Positions 37,423-48,412 of a stretch of DNA of 64,000 nucleotides are shown here, in pieces. The notes under the pieces were generated by a model, which saw nothing but the letters and a program-made list of their open reading frames with translations, was not told the origin of the DNA and made no database searches. Source of the stretch: Chloranthus sessilifolius (taxonomy: Eukaryota > Streptophyta > Magnoliopsida > Chloranthales > Chloranthaceae); assembly GCA_021018995.1 (NCBI GenBank), contig CM037588.1:85595765-85659764 (forward strand). Direction: 5' to 3'. The position numbers and the translations under genes were made by a program. The first letter of the stretch is position 1. The number at the start of each line of letters is the position of its first letter.

Positions 37423-37588
37423 CAGGCGTATATAATATATACGCCCAACAAAAAATCCCCAGATTTACTCAGGTATATATAATATATATGCCCGGCCAAA
37501 ACCCCCAGATTTAAGCCAGGCGTATATAATAGATACGCCCGACCAAATCTGCCTTTTTTTGGTCAGGCGTGTATAAAACATACGCCCA
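37423..37588. repeat. Palindrome cluster 2 (leader, upstream of gag)
   Basis: Four copies of the 25-bp palindrome start at 37423, 37470, 37517 and 37564, an exact 47-bp period. All have GGCGTATATAAT-like left arms (the second lacks CG). Spacers share CCAAA and CCCCAGATTT. Confidence 0.9.
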
Positions 37589-38116
37589 GTGGATAATGGT
37601 CACAACACCCCGATCTGAGGCCCAATCCACCACCCCAAGTCCCCGATTAGCGGTATTAGTGCCCGCAGTAGCCTCCCACATCCTCTAACACACAACATGC
37701 CCCCGCCCAATCAAAAGAAGGCGACTTCTCATTGATTTGCTCCGGGGGATCGGGTCATTTGCGTGGATTCCCTCGCCTTCAATAGAACGAAAGGGTTCCC
37801 TTTCGCTTCTTCCGAAGTGTGTCAGATCCCACTGTGGGACCTACTAAAGGTACATAAACCACCCGAGACGGGAATTGACCCTGGGCACCAGGTCATCATT
37901 CATCTAGCTAGAGGGCAGTTAATTTCTATTTGAAAAAAAGAAAGAGAAAAAAAATCCTCATCTTCAAAAAAATCCACCTTAAAAAAAAAATAAAAAACAA
38001 CAAACAAAAAAAATCATCTTCAAAAACCAAAAAAAAATCATTTTCCAAAAACAAAAAAAAAACACAAAGAAAAACAATAAAAAACAAAACCAAAAAAAAT
38101 ATATATATATTTTGGT

Positions 38117-39031
38117 GTGACCGTCACTACGGCAACCTCAAACTCGGCTCGTAGAAGGAGAACCAGGAAGGTATTCAGCCCTTATCCGAGACATCGATAC
38201 AACACTCGTCAGCGGATCATGTCAAGAGCCGATACATCCCCGCCGTCATCCCCATCCCATTCTCATATCGGAGAAGACCCGATCTCCAACACCTTCACCC
38301 AAACCAGGTTCGATATCACGGGTCCATTTGGGGCGCCCGTGTTCACATCCACCCCACCCCCCTCCCTCACATTCTCCCTCACATTCTCCCAACATACCCC
38401 CTTTTCATCCCCTACTGAAGCCCTTCATTTCCCAACCGACCCATACATCCCCGTCTCCCATCCATACACCTTTACCGCACCCCCATACTCCCAAAGACCC
38501 CATAGGGAGCCCCATCCCCCGCCTACTTCCCACGTCCCATCCATCCCATCATCCATGACCCCTACATCCCACATCCCCTCTACCCCATCTCACATACCAT
38601 TCCCACCACATGGCCCATCCACATCCCAACATACCCCCCCATTTGCCCAGGTCATGCCCAACTTTTCCCAAGGTATGACCAATAACCCACCACCTTCCAT
38701 AGACATACATCCATACTCCCCAAGCACAATCACCCATACCCCCCATACCCAGGTCATGCCCAATTTCTCCCAACCCCCTCCATCCTTAAGTGAGCCATCA
38801 CCCCCCAATCTCACACCTGAATCCATGCCCTCAATGGAGGACATGAGAACGATGTACTCCCTATGGGCTGCTTCTCGGAACCCTACATCTCAAACCCCGC
38901 ATCCAAATCTCCAAAACCTCCGTACCCCATTCCCTCCTAACCCTGCCCAACCACCCATTGTCCATACCTCCCAAAATCCCGCACTTCAATTCCAAGCCCA
39001 AACCCATACAAATCCATGGGCCCAAGCCTAA
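38117..39031 (+). pseudogene. Tat/Ogre gag, N-terminal low-complexity part
   Basis: Open frame starting MTVTTATSNSARRRRTRKVF, with a basic patch then a long proline/serine/threonine/histidine-rich region with repeated IPS, HTP and PPPS runs. It lies in the same frame as the capsid part at 39799-40696, with stops between (39029 and later), so it is best read as the N-terminal extension of Gag. The start at 38117 follows an A-rich tract; the true initiation codon is uncertain. Alternative frames over this segment (including a glycine-rich minus-strand one) are composition artefacts. Confidence 0.6.
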
Positions 39032-39560
39032 ACACCTCTAGAGCCATGGGCCCAAGCCCATCAGGCCCAGGCCCGAAATCCTCAAAGCCCATGGACCCAA
39101 GCCCAGGCCCAGGCCCAAAACCCTCAAAGCCCATGGGCCCAAGCCCAAACCCATCAGGCCCAAGCCCAGGCCCAAAACCCATGGGCCAAAGACCAAGCCC
39201 ATCAGACCCAGGCCCAGGCCCAAGACACTCAAAACACATGGGCCCAAGCCCAAGCCCATCAGACCCAGGCCCATGCCCAAAATCCTCAAGGCCCATGGAC
39301 CCAAGCCCATTAGGCTTAGGTCCAGGCCCAAAACCCTCAAAGCCCATGGGCCCAAGCCCAAACCCATCAGACACAGGCCCAAGTCCAAGCCCCCCAAGGC
39401 CCTTAGACCCAAACCTATCATGCACAAGCCCAGGGCCCATGGACCCAAACCCAAGTCCCTCATGGCCCATTAGCCCAAACCCAACAAGGCACATTGGCTC
39501 AAAGTCATACTAACCTCCACACCCAGGCCCAAGGCCCATCAACCCAACCCTTCCAAAACC
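39010..39560 (+). repeat. Minisatellite encoding W/A/Q/P repeats in gag
   Basis: Imperfect tandem units of CCCATGGGCCCAAGCCC followed by CATCAGGCCCAGGCC-like sequence, about 30-75 bp long, form about 10 copies. In the gag frame they encode glutamine/alanine/proline repeats with NPQSPWAQAQ. Three or more TAG/TAA codons interrupt it. The high GC and GGCCC density are unlike the surroundings. Confidence 0.75.
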
Positions 39561-39798
39561 ATCAAGCCTAAATCCCTCAAACCCAAGGCCCATCCGCCCA
39601 CGCTCATCAAGGCCCATTCACTAACCCCATACCCCCCCACCAGTACCCTTCATTCACCTATACCCCTTACGCCCCCATCCCGCCTCCAACAGAAAATCCA
39701 TTCCATCCCGTTCCTCAAACCCACAACATCCCGCCACATCAACCACACCCCCATCTCCCCCAGAATGTGCACCCAGCTTAGCACATCATTTATCCATA

Positions 39799-40699
39799 AA
39801 CCGCTCATCCATTTATCCCTTCTCATCCCCTACAAACCATATGGCCCCACCAGGTCATCCAACCCCTCACCCCCCAAGTCCAAATAGTAGAACTTGCCCC
39901 TCACCAATACCATGACCAACAGTACGAGGAGGATGAGATCCGCAACAGTGGAGGAGTTGCCAGCTTCAACCCTCCCGAGCCCACCATCATCACACCTAGG
40001 GTCGAACAAAATCAGGGGGAAGCAGTCCTCGCTACAACCTCAAAAGAACCAGAACAGTTGAAAGAACAAATAGACCGAATACAGAAACGACTGACGAAGA
40101 TGGGAGGAGTAGAACTACATTCAACAGACTTTTCAGACTTATGTCTGTTCTCTAATGTCCCCCTACCACAGAAATTCAAGATGCCATCATTTGATAAGTA
40201 TAATGGCACTGGCAACCCCATCGCCCACTTAAAATCTTACTGTGGGGATATGTGCCAGTATGGTAGAGATGGACTCCTCATCAAAGTGTTCCAAAAGAGT
40301 CTAACGGGCCCATCTCTGAGATGGTTCACATCCCTGAAACCGTCCATGATAAAAAATTGGAAAGATCTGACACGCTTATTTCAAGAACAATATGTCTATA
40401 ACATGGGCATAGAGCCAAGGAAGTCAGATTTGGCTCATTTAAAGCAAAGACATGATGAAGCTTTTAGTGCTTACATGGGGAGGTGGAGGGCATTGACCAC
40501 TCAGGTAACTCACCGGATTCCCGATGATGAACAGATTGAATTGATAACCAAGGGAGCCCTCCCGGTCATCGCAGATTTTTTAGTATATCAACAGCAGTCT
40601 AGTTTTGCTGATTTGGTCAGAAATGTCAACCGTTGTAAAGATGCCATTAGAGAAGGCAGGCTAGGGAGAAACGTGGCCAGCGGGGCCATTGGGGTTTGA
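39799..40699 (+). pseudogene. Tat/Ogre gag capsid domain
   Basis: Open in one frame from about 39799 to the TGA at 40697. After an acidic stretch and a short coiled coil (KEPEQLKEQIDRIQKRL) it reads the retrotransposon Gag domain: PLPQKFKMPSFDKYNGTGNP, AHLKSYCGDM, FQKSLTGPSLRWFTSLKP, WKDLTRLFQEQY, and a RWRALTTQV stretch. These are the characteristic Tat/Ogre capsid motifs. It forms the cytoplasmic particle around the RNA. The final stop is probably a mutation, because zinc-finger-like Gag sequence continues downstream after frame changes. Confidence 0.85.
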
Positions 40700-41389
40700 A
40701 AGCTGTCGAACCAAGAATTGAAAGAAGACCAGGGAAAGAGGTACATAACATTATTTACCCCCAGGCCAATACCAATGCCCCCCGATACAGCTCCAGGTCA
40801 CACAACCACCCCCAGCCCGTTTCGAGCAAGCGCCAAGGCCAAACAACGGACCAAGAGCCCTGTTTACCTAGGAGCAGATGAAAGCAAAATTTGAACGAGT
40901 GTTCATGCCATTGGGGCAATCCTTAAGTGTCTTACTGCCAGTATTGCTACAGAAAGGTTTGTTCAGTCTGCTCCAGCCTCGCCCACCACCCCAGCTCATC
41001 CCATCCCAAGAAACTATGACCCAAATCAGCATTGCAATTTCCACCAGGGACCGGGCCACCCTACAGACCTGTGCTTCCCCCTGAAGCACACAATCCAAGA
41101 TTTAATAGAGGCAGGAAAAATTATTCCCCCGTCGCTTCCTCAAGGGCAAAACCAGAAAATCCATCAAGCCCCTCTGCCACCGCACCCAAGAGGCCCCAGT
41201 CCTAACATCCATTAGATAGAGGAGGAGGAAGAAGAATTTGATCCCTCAGATTATATCAGTTATCAGGAGGAGTTTTCATTCCCTAGGATGAATGAAGGAG
41301 AACCATTCATTGGGGTTATCGAGCCATTGTATTTGGCTGATTATTTCCCCATGTCGGCATACCAAGAGGAGCCCTTAGATTTCGGGTAA
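40700..41389 (+). pseudogene. Tat/Ogre gag C-terminus with Cys/His motif
   Basis: Fragments in all three frames continue Gag: LPVLLQKGLF at about 40935, then in the main frame NYDPNQHCNFHQGPGHPTDLC and HTIQDLIEAGKI (41012-41115). This is the Cx2Hx4Hx4C-like knuckle and helix that end Tat/Ogre Gag. An acid-rich tail (EEEEEFDPSDY) follows to a TAA at 41387. At least two frameshifts and several stops occur between 40697 and 40980. The knuckle would bind the element RNA. Confidence 0.75.
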
Positions 41390-42241
41390 TATTTTTCTAC
41401 TCCCGCTCCCACCTATCAAATCCAAATGGGCACAGCCTCGCCGCAGTCATACACATATCCACCCCATGCCCAATTTACCCCATACACCTCCCCGTCATAC
41501 CTGAATCACCCCATACCATACATAATTGTGCCATCCCCATATTATCCTACCCCATACACACCCCCAAATATCTCCACCCAATACACTACTCCGACATCCC
41601 TAAATCACCCCGCTCCATGCACAACTCCATCATCCCCAATCTACCCCATTTCATCCGCAAACCCATCATCACCCCACCATGCCACCCCCTATACAAACCC
41701 TTCATATCCCTATCACCCCGCTCCACCCGCACCTCAGACGTCTCCCCATCCCTCCATCCCAGTCACACTCTTGCCATCCCTTCGTTATTTTGGCCCCAAT
41801 CCAACTCCACCGCCACCCAAGCAAGCAACCCCTCACCCAATCCCCTTATCACCCGCTCCCGATCATCACTGGTCTTACCAAGCCTAAGTAATACCTGTAC
41901 AAGCCCCCTCCGCACCCACAAATCCAACCTCACCAATCCCCGCCACTACCATTCCGCCCCCTATTGGAGTCAACCTGGTTGGACTCGAGAAACTGGGGTG
42001 TCCAACCCAATCTTCCCCAGAATCACCATACACTCCTTTCCTCATCCCGAAACCTGCCTATGACCCGCATCAGGTGCCGTTAACCTATGAACAGACGGAC
42101 ATGAATGCTGATTGCAACCAAGAGGAGGCTATTGAATTTATTACCAAGTCAGACCAGATTTCCACACAGTCGAAAGCATCAGGGCCCATCTGAGGAGAAG
42201 AGAAGAAGAAAGAATAGGCCGCAGGGAATCCCTTTGAAAAA
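41390..42241 (+). pseudogene. Proline/tyrosine-rich gag-pol linker
   Basis: The main frame continues with a long P/Y/T/S-rich stretch made of imperfect repeats of YTPP, NPSSP and HPAP (41426-41887), a stop at 41885 (TAA), and then PYTPFLIPKPAYDPHQVP, a segment that leads towards PR. Two further stops lie near 42190 and 42217. No domain is recognised. The same frame runs on into PR, so it is one broken polyprotein. Confidence 0.6.
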
Positions 42242-43574
42242 ATGGCTAGAGAACACATACTGGAGACACAGTTCAAGAGAACACACGCACATATTACTGT
42301 GTGGGATTTGTTAATCACGTCCCCGCTCCACTTCCAAGCCTTAATGGGAGCACTCAAGGACGCACACATCTCCACCCACATAACTCCAGATGAAATAGGA
42401 GAAATAATAAGGCAAGTGTTGGCCCCAAATGCCATCTCATTCACTGATGCAGACCTATCGATCGAGGGGAATGACCACTCTAAGCCCCTAAATATAACAA
42501 TGGAAATAGGAAACCTGGTGGTGCCTTTGGTCTTAATAGACAACGGATCGGCACTGAACATGTGCCCTCTAAGGACGGCAATCAAAATTGGTGCAAACCC
42601 CGACACCTTTCGGCCATCCATATCAAGTGCCAGGGGATTCGACAACACCAGAAGAGAAATCATAAGAGAAGTAGACCTCAACCTGATCCTCGGGCAGCAA
42701 ACCTTCACCACCCCCTTTCAGGTGATGGACATCAAGTCTACGTTCAATCTACTGTTGGGTCGGCCATGGATACATAAGCTTGGAGCAATACCATTGACTC
42801 TACACCAAAAGCTCCAATTTATTTCTGAGGGAAAGATCGTCACCATCTTGGGTGAGAGCAGAGAAGACAGGGAAAGAAGCACTCTGCATATTGAAAATTC
42901 GAAAGTGATAAACATACCGGACACAGCAGATGACGCTGATCTCCACCGATTCGAGTATGACTTCTCGGCCGTTACACTTGGGCCAACTGAAAACTCCTGA
43001 CAAAACTGGAGGAGGAATGGATGCAGCTGTGTTCATGCTCCACAAATGGGGCCACCAGAAAGGAAAGGGGCTGGGCCTGCACCTTCAAGGAAGAAGAGAC
43101 CCCGTCAGGGCCAAGGGGCAACAAACCAAATTTGGCCTAGGCTACAGGCCCGATGAAGAAGAAGTCAGAGAGGCCAAAGAGAAGATAAGGGCCACAGCAG
43201 TCATCAGGGCCAGGGGAATCGACCTGGAAGAAGAGCCTCCCGCCCGAATCATTCCCCCAGACTTTATGAGCACCGGGGTAGTGAAAATTGATCTGAATGG
43301 GGAGACAAGGGTAACCCCACATATGCCTACTCCAATCCACCCCACCAATCCCTACATTATTCCCCCAGACTTCGAGATGGACTTAGCTACCCTTTCCTTA
43401 TTCGAGGAAGAAGTCCCCTGGTCCACCCATCACTCCACCACCAGCCACTCTGGGCCCATCCTAACCATGGAGGACAGGGTCTCAGAGGATCCCTTTGTAA
43501 ATATGCTGAGGGAGGAACTGCAAGAGCCCACCGATGCCGCTTTCAACCAAAGAGGTAAAGGCCAAGCCTCGCAG
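42242..43574 (+). pseudogene. Tat/Ogre protease with G-patch-like tail
   Basis: From 42242 the frame reads HILETQFKRTHAHITVWDLL, a helix preceding PR. The retropepsin follows: LVVPLVLIDNGSALNMCPL (DNGSALN is the normal Tat/Ogre active site), a PFQVMDIKSTFNLLLGRPWI stretch and LGAIPLTLHQKLQFI. A one-frame shift at about 42960-43000 leads to a glycine-rich G-patch-like region, MLHKWGHQKGKGLGLHLQG, and RFGLGYRP-like sequence (here KFGLGYRPDEEEVREAKEK). An acidic tail ends at a CAG|GTGAGT donor (43574/43575). PR cleaves the polyprotein; the G-patch-like tail is common in this lineage and may bind RNA. The catalytic aspartate is kept. Confidence 0.85.
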
Positions 43575-43787
43575 GTGAGTAACTGGGCATCCTTGCCCCA
43601 ACGCCTGGGAGCCACCAAATACCGTGAAAATAACACCGACCCTCCAAAAAAAAACAACCTATAAAAAGTGAGGTTAGCCTCTAGACCACTCTACCCTGTA
43701 TATATAGAGATCCACCTCGCCAGGGACTAACCTCCAAAAAAATGCAAAAAGCCATAAAAATAGAAAAAATACCAATTCCAAAAATAG
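43575..43787 (+). other. Probable intron between PR and RT
   Basis: Starts with a near-perfect plant donor CAG|GTGAGT and ends with CCAAAAATAG|TCC. A GGACTAAC branch-like site lies about 60 bases before the acceptor. The unspliced frame stops inside it (TAA at 43662). Removing the 213 bases joins codon to codon without a stop (phase 0), and the following frame is open into RT. Ogre elements are known to have an intron at this place, which supports the call; the acceptor choice is inferred. Confidence 0.6.
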
Positions 43788-44995
43788 TCCTTTAACATTC
43801 CCAATAAAATTAAAATTGATGTCGTGATACCCGTCCCACATGAAGCCAACCCCTTTCCTGTAGAAATAGAAGAAGGGGTAGGAGTCACGAGTTTGGACGA
43901 GGAAGGTCAAACCGATGAGCTCCCCAATGAGCTCCTCAAACAATTTGCCAATTTTGAGCATGGCCCTACCCCGATCGTCGAAGAGACAGAGGATGTTAAT
44001 TTGGGCATCAGAGAGGCCCCTAAAATCACCAAAATTAGAACATCACTGTCCCCTGCAGAGAGGAAAGGTATGATAGACTTCCTTCGGTCATACCAAGATG
44101 TCTTTGCATGGTCATAGGAAGACATGCCTAGTTTTGATACCGATCTGGTTGAGCATGAATTACCACTCTACCCTGATTGCAAGCCGGTTAAATAGAAGCT
44201 GAGATGTCTCCGACCTAAATGGATGTTGAAGGTGAAGGACGCGGTCATTAAGCAGTACGACGCGGGTTTCCTCATGGTATCCAAGTACCCCCAGTGGCTG
44301 GCCAATATCGTCCCCCTACTGAAGAAGGATGGAAAGGTTCGAATGTGCATTGATTTCTGAAATCTCAACAAGGCGAGCCTAAGGACGACTTTCCATTACC
44401 CCACATTGATATCTTGGTCGATAACACCGCTAAGCATGGAATGCTCTCATTTATGGATAGATTCTCAGGCTACAATCAGATTAAGATGGCAGAGGCCAAC
44501 TGAGAAAAGACTGCATTCATCACCCCCTGCGGTACCTTCTATTACAAGGCAATGCCCTTCGGGCTCAAGAATGCTGGGGCAACCTACCAAAGAATGATGA
44601 CGGCCTTGTTCCACGACATGATGCACCGAGAGATTGAAGAGTATGTCGACGACATGATTGCCAAATCACCAGAAAGGGACGACCACTTGGTAAATCTTCA
44701 GAAGCTGTTCGACAGGTTGAGAAAGTACAAGTTGCGATTGAACCCCCAGAAGTGCGTGTTCGACTCTATGTCCAAAAAACTATTGGGCTTTATTATTAAC
44801 AGGAGAGAGATTGAGGTCGATCTGACCAAGATCAAGGCCATCACGAAAATTCCACCACCGTCAACAGAGAAAGAGGTCAGAGGCTTTTTAGGTAGAATCT
44901 AGTACATCAGCCGGTTCATTGCACAGTTAACTCCGATATGTGCACCAATCTTCAAGCTACTGAGAAAGGACTTACCAGTTGAGTGGAATGATGAC
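43788..44995 (+). pseudogene. Tat/Ogre reverse transcriptase
   Basis: Starts with NPFPVEIEEG and an acidic linker, then IRTSLSPAERKGMIDFLRSY and DVFAWS followed by a TAG (44115). Next come KYPQWLANIVPLLKKDGKVR and MCIDF with a TGA at about 44358. A one-base loss near 44376 changes the frame. SGYNQIKMAE is followed by a TGA near 44501, then FYYKAMPFGLKNAGATYQRM, the active site EEYVDDMIAKS with YVDD at 44642-44653, and GFIINRREIEVD. A TAG at 44900 interrupts the thumb. RT makes the cDNA in the particle. The catalytic aspartates are intact, so decay came through stops. Confidence 0.88.
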
Positions 44996-45500
44996 TGCCA
45001 AGCTGCATTTGATAAGATTAAAGGTTACCTCCTAAATCTTTCGATATTGGTACCGCCTGTACCTGATAGACCCTTGATAATGTACCTGTCCACGACAGAG
45101 TTTTCCATGGGCTGTGTGTTAGGACAGCATGATGAGATAGGAAGAAGAGAGCAGGCCATCTATTACCTAAGCAAGAAGTTCATTGATTATGAGACGCGCT
45201 ATTCTCATCTAGAAAAAGCATGTATGGCACTCGTTTGGGCTACTCAAAGACTTCGACACTACCGGTTATCCCAAGCCGTTCTACTTCTAGCACGGATGGA
45301 TTTGTTGAAGTACCTATTCGAGAAACCTGCTCTCACTGGTCGAACTGCACGATGGCAACTACTCCTATCCGAATTTGACATTACTTATGCCACCCAGAAA
45401 TCGATTAAGGGGCAGGCACTCGCTGATCATCTTGCTGAGAACCCTCTGCCGGACTATGGGCCTCTAAGGACCGAATTCCCTGATGAGGACATTCTGTTCA
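44996..45500 (+). pseudogene. Tat/Ogre RNase H (first copy)
   Basis: In the RT frame: RPLIMYLSTTEFSMGCVLGQ, AIYYLSKKFIDYETRYSHLE and KACMALVWATQRLRHY. The first catalytic aspartate expected in the LYLS.SE-type region is already serine/threonine-like in this lineage, where the first RNase H is usually degenerate. It ends with ARWQLLLSEFDITYATQKSIKGQALADHLA, the usual end. No stop inside. It may serve structurally as the connection domain. Confidence 0.8.
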
Positions 45501-46175
45501 TGACTGACGAGGATACTGAGGAAACAAACGAGTCCTGGGTAATGCACTTCTATGGAGCATCGCATGTTGAAGGCCAAGGAGTTAGCGCCATTCTTATCTT
45601 GCCAAGAGGATCCCATGTACCCATCTCAATCAAATTGAACTTCCCATGCACCAACAATATGGCCGAGTATGAGGCCTGTGCAGCTGGTTTACAGGCGACT
45701 CTTGATCTCAATATAACTCACCTCAGGGTCTTTGGACATTCACAGTTAATTGTATGCCAAACCAACAGAGATTGGAAGACCAAGGATGAGAAACTGATCC
45801 CATACCATGAACATCTGGACGATCTGATAGTCTGCTTTGAAGGGGTCACCTTCTCCTATGTACCACGAGCAAGGAATCGGTTTGTTGATGCCCTGGCTAC
45901 CCTGGCCTCTATGGCTGAGATTCCATACGGAGTTGTGATGAAGCCGATCATGATAGAACAAAGGAACGAACCAACTTTCTATCACCTAATCGAGGGACCT
46001 ACAGAGGTAGATGATGAACCACCTTGGTTCTCAGACATCAAGAATTTCCTCGAGACCCGAACTGTCCTAGAAGGAACATCAAAGATAGACAGATGCACCA
46101 TCCACCAATTGGTAACGAACTACGTCATATGCAGCAATCTCCTGTACAGACGGTCTCACGACAATATTCTGCTCT
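45501..46175 (+). pseudogene. Second, archaeal-type RNase H (aRNH)
   Basis: SWVMHFYGASHVEGQG...CTNNMAEYEACAAGLQATLD...LRVFGHSQLIVCQ...ARNRFVDALATLASM is the extra RNase H typical of Tat elements. Lineage members have LYFDGA and GDS; here the first catalytic aspartate is tyrosine (TAT at 45551-45553) and the third is histidine (CAT at 45737-45739), while E of MAEYEA and the last D are kept. The domain is therefore likely inactive although its frame is open to the TGA at 46175. It would normally degrade the RNA strand during cDNA synthesis. Confidence 0.85.
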
Positions 46176-47275
46176 GATGCCTAACCCGAAAAGAAGTGGG
46201 TGAGATCATGAAGGAGATCCATGATGGAGTCTGCGGGGCACACGTTAGTGGACACATGCTTGCTAAGAAAATTCTAAGGCAAGGATACTTTTGGACCACA
46301 TTGGAGACCGATTACTGCAAATACGTGCAGAAGTGCTACAAATGCCAAGAGCACTCCAGTCTAATACATGCTCCGGCCATTGATCTACACAGCATGGCCA
46401 CTCCTTGGCTTTTCGCCACCTGGGGTCTCGACGTCATTGACAAAATCAATCCTAAGGCTTCCAACGGACATCAGTTCATCATCGTCGCAGTAGAGTACTT
46501 TATGAAGTGGGTAGAGGCAGCCTCCTACACTAGCATTAAGGCTAGTCATGTTGAGAAGTTCATCAAGAACAACATCATTTACAGATTCGGCGTACCCAAA
46601 GATATCATCACTCATAATGGCACTAATTTCGCTAATAGGCGCATCCGAGCCTTGTGTGAGCAATTCCAGATCAAGCATCATCGATCATCCCCATACATGC
46701 CGTAGACGAACGGAGCTGTGGAAGCAGCCAATAAAACTCTGATCCGCATCCTTGAGAAGATAGTAGTCACTTACAGAGATTGGAGTGAGCAGTTACCCTT
46801 AGCACTTTGGGCTTATAGAACGTCTATCCGTACCACTACAAGGGCAACGCCATTCTCCCTTGTGTACGGAACCGAGGCCATGCTACCCGTTGAGGTCGAA
46901 GTACCGTCACTCCGTATCCGTTTAGAATCCCATCTACCCGAGGTCGAGAGGGAAAGAGCCTGTTTTGAGCAGTTGGATTTAATTGACGAGAAGAGACTCC
47001 TAGCCTTGTGCCACACCCAGATCTATCAGAGAAGAATTGCACGTGCTTATAATAAGCGTGTCCGCAGTCGAGATCTGAAGGTAGGAGACACTGTGCTGAA
47101 GAAAATTTTCCCGTCTCTCCACGCCGATCCGAGAGGGAAGTTTTAGCCGAATTGGGAAGGACCCTACGTCGTCCGAGAGGTTTTGTTAGGATACGCCGTT
47201 CGCCTCGCCACCATGGACGGAGACCACTTTCCTGAGCCCATCAATGCTGGATACCTCTGCAGGTTCTACTCATAG
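46176..47275 (+). pseudogene. Tat/Ogre integrase
   Basis: Same frame as RT/RNH. The zinc-binding HHCC domain (HVSGHMLAKKILRQGYFW, CYKC) is followed by the core: TWGLDVIDKINPKASNGHQF with the first aspartate at 46430, then IITHNGTNFAN, where the second aspartate is histidine (CAT 46613-46615). GAVEAANKTL with the glutamate follows a TAG at 46703, then LALWAYRTSIRTTTRATPFSL and PNWEGPYVVREVL of the C-terminal domain. Stops at 46175 (TGA), 46703 and 47144 (TAG) and the normal end TAG at 47273. Integrase joins the cDNA to host DNA; this copy is dead. Confidence 0.88.
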
Positions 47276-48412
47276 GTCTTGAGACAAGGTAAGTTTTGAT
47301 AAAAGTAGATGCATGACCGCATAAGGACCCCATAGAAGAGGCCATCATTTCAAAGACAAGTAGCCCAAAAGAGATATTCCCTGAAAACCTTCATCCTTTT
47401 TGCTACACACGTCGAGCCAATAACCATTTCTTTCATATACCCCTCCCAAAATTCTGGAAAAAGAGAAAAGAGAAAAGAGGAAAAATCCAAACCAAAAAGA
47501 AGAAAAAAGAAGAAGAAAGCAAAACCCCAAATCCTTTGGAAAGAAAAGAGAAATGACTGGGGCATGTACCATAAAAAAGCCTTTGGAAATAAAGAGGAGT
47601 CACCGAATCTAGAATTCACTCAAAACTTAGATCCAAATCCCCATAAAAACCCAACCCGTTTGAACCTCGGCCACATTACAACCCGGAAGAAAGCCCTCTT
47701 TAAGATCCACAAGCGGTCATAGCATCTATTGCATCAGAACAAACTGAGTTAACAAACCACACAGAACTTCATTCAGCCGGCTATGATGGATCGACGTCCA
47801 TGTCGTGGCCTTCTGGTTCTAGAAAAAAAAAGGAAAAAGAAGAAAAAAAAAGAAGAAAAAAAAGGATAAAAAAAAGAGTTAATTTGAGTTCAAAGCAAGA
47901 TGGACGTGGTGAAAACCTGCAAGGGCGCCACGGGTAAAAACAGCGAACTCACGTGGACCAAGTGAAAACCTGAAAGGGCACCTGGGGTAAGAGAGCGAAC
48001 CCATGGACGTAGTGAAAACCCGAAAGGGCACTACGGGTAAAAATAGGGATGACGGGCATAGCGAAAACCCATCTTGGGCGCTATGAGCAAAAATGTCAAG
48101 AAGAGAGAGATTAGGGGAAGACCTGTTCGGGCCCGCCCATTTTAGTTTGAACCCCTTGAGCCCCTTTCTCCCCTTTGATGGGCCACACATGTTAAAATTG
48201 GATCGGATCCCGATCAAGTATGTCGTCTCTACCGTGGCATCTGACGCATGACCAAAGGGAAAGACAGAAGACTAGACCAATCCCAGGGAAGCTAACCTTC
48301 CCATGCTTAAAGGAAAAACATGTACCACATGAACAGGGTTCGACCATGCTCTAAAGAAAGGGGGGACCCACTGGTTTGGCCTCGTAATTACCGACATCGC
48401 AAAAAATCCAAA
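47276..48412 (+). other. Non-coding region after integrase, with short tandem repeats
   Basis: No gene is seen. A/G-rich tracts occur at 47455-47560 and 47820-47880. Four imperfect copies of a block containing GTGAAAACC..AAGGGC..C.GGGTAAAA are at about 47905, 47965, 48015 and 48060. Such GTGAAAACC-type blocks after integrase are familiar in large Tat elements, from memory. Confidence 0.5.

Larger units (their letters stand above)
36597..38116 (+). other. Leader of copy P
   Basis: 1.5 kb between PBS and gag with no credible gene. It holds three copies of a small hairpin repeat (36742-36898), palindrome cluster 2 (37423-37588), and an adenine-rich tract at about 37933-38110 directly before the gag frame. 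Confidence 0.65.

Noticed and set aside
38549..39494. Glycine-rich minus-strand and other-frame ORFs over the gag low-complexity region
   Set aside because: They are mirror frames of a proline-rich repeat with biased composition, and the + frame continues into the capsid domain.
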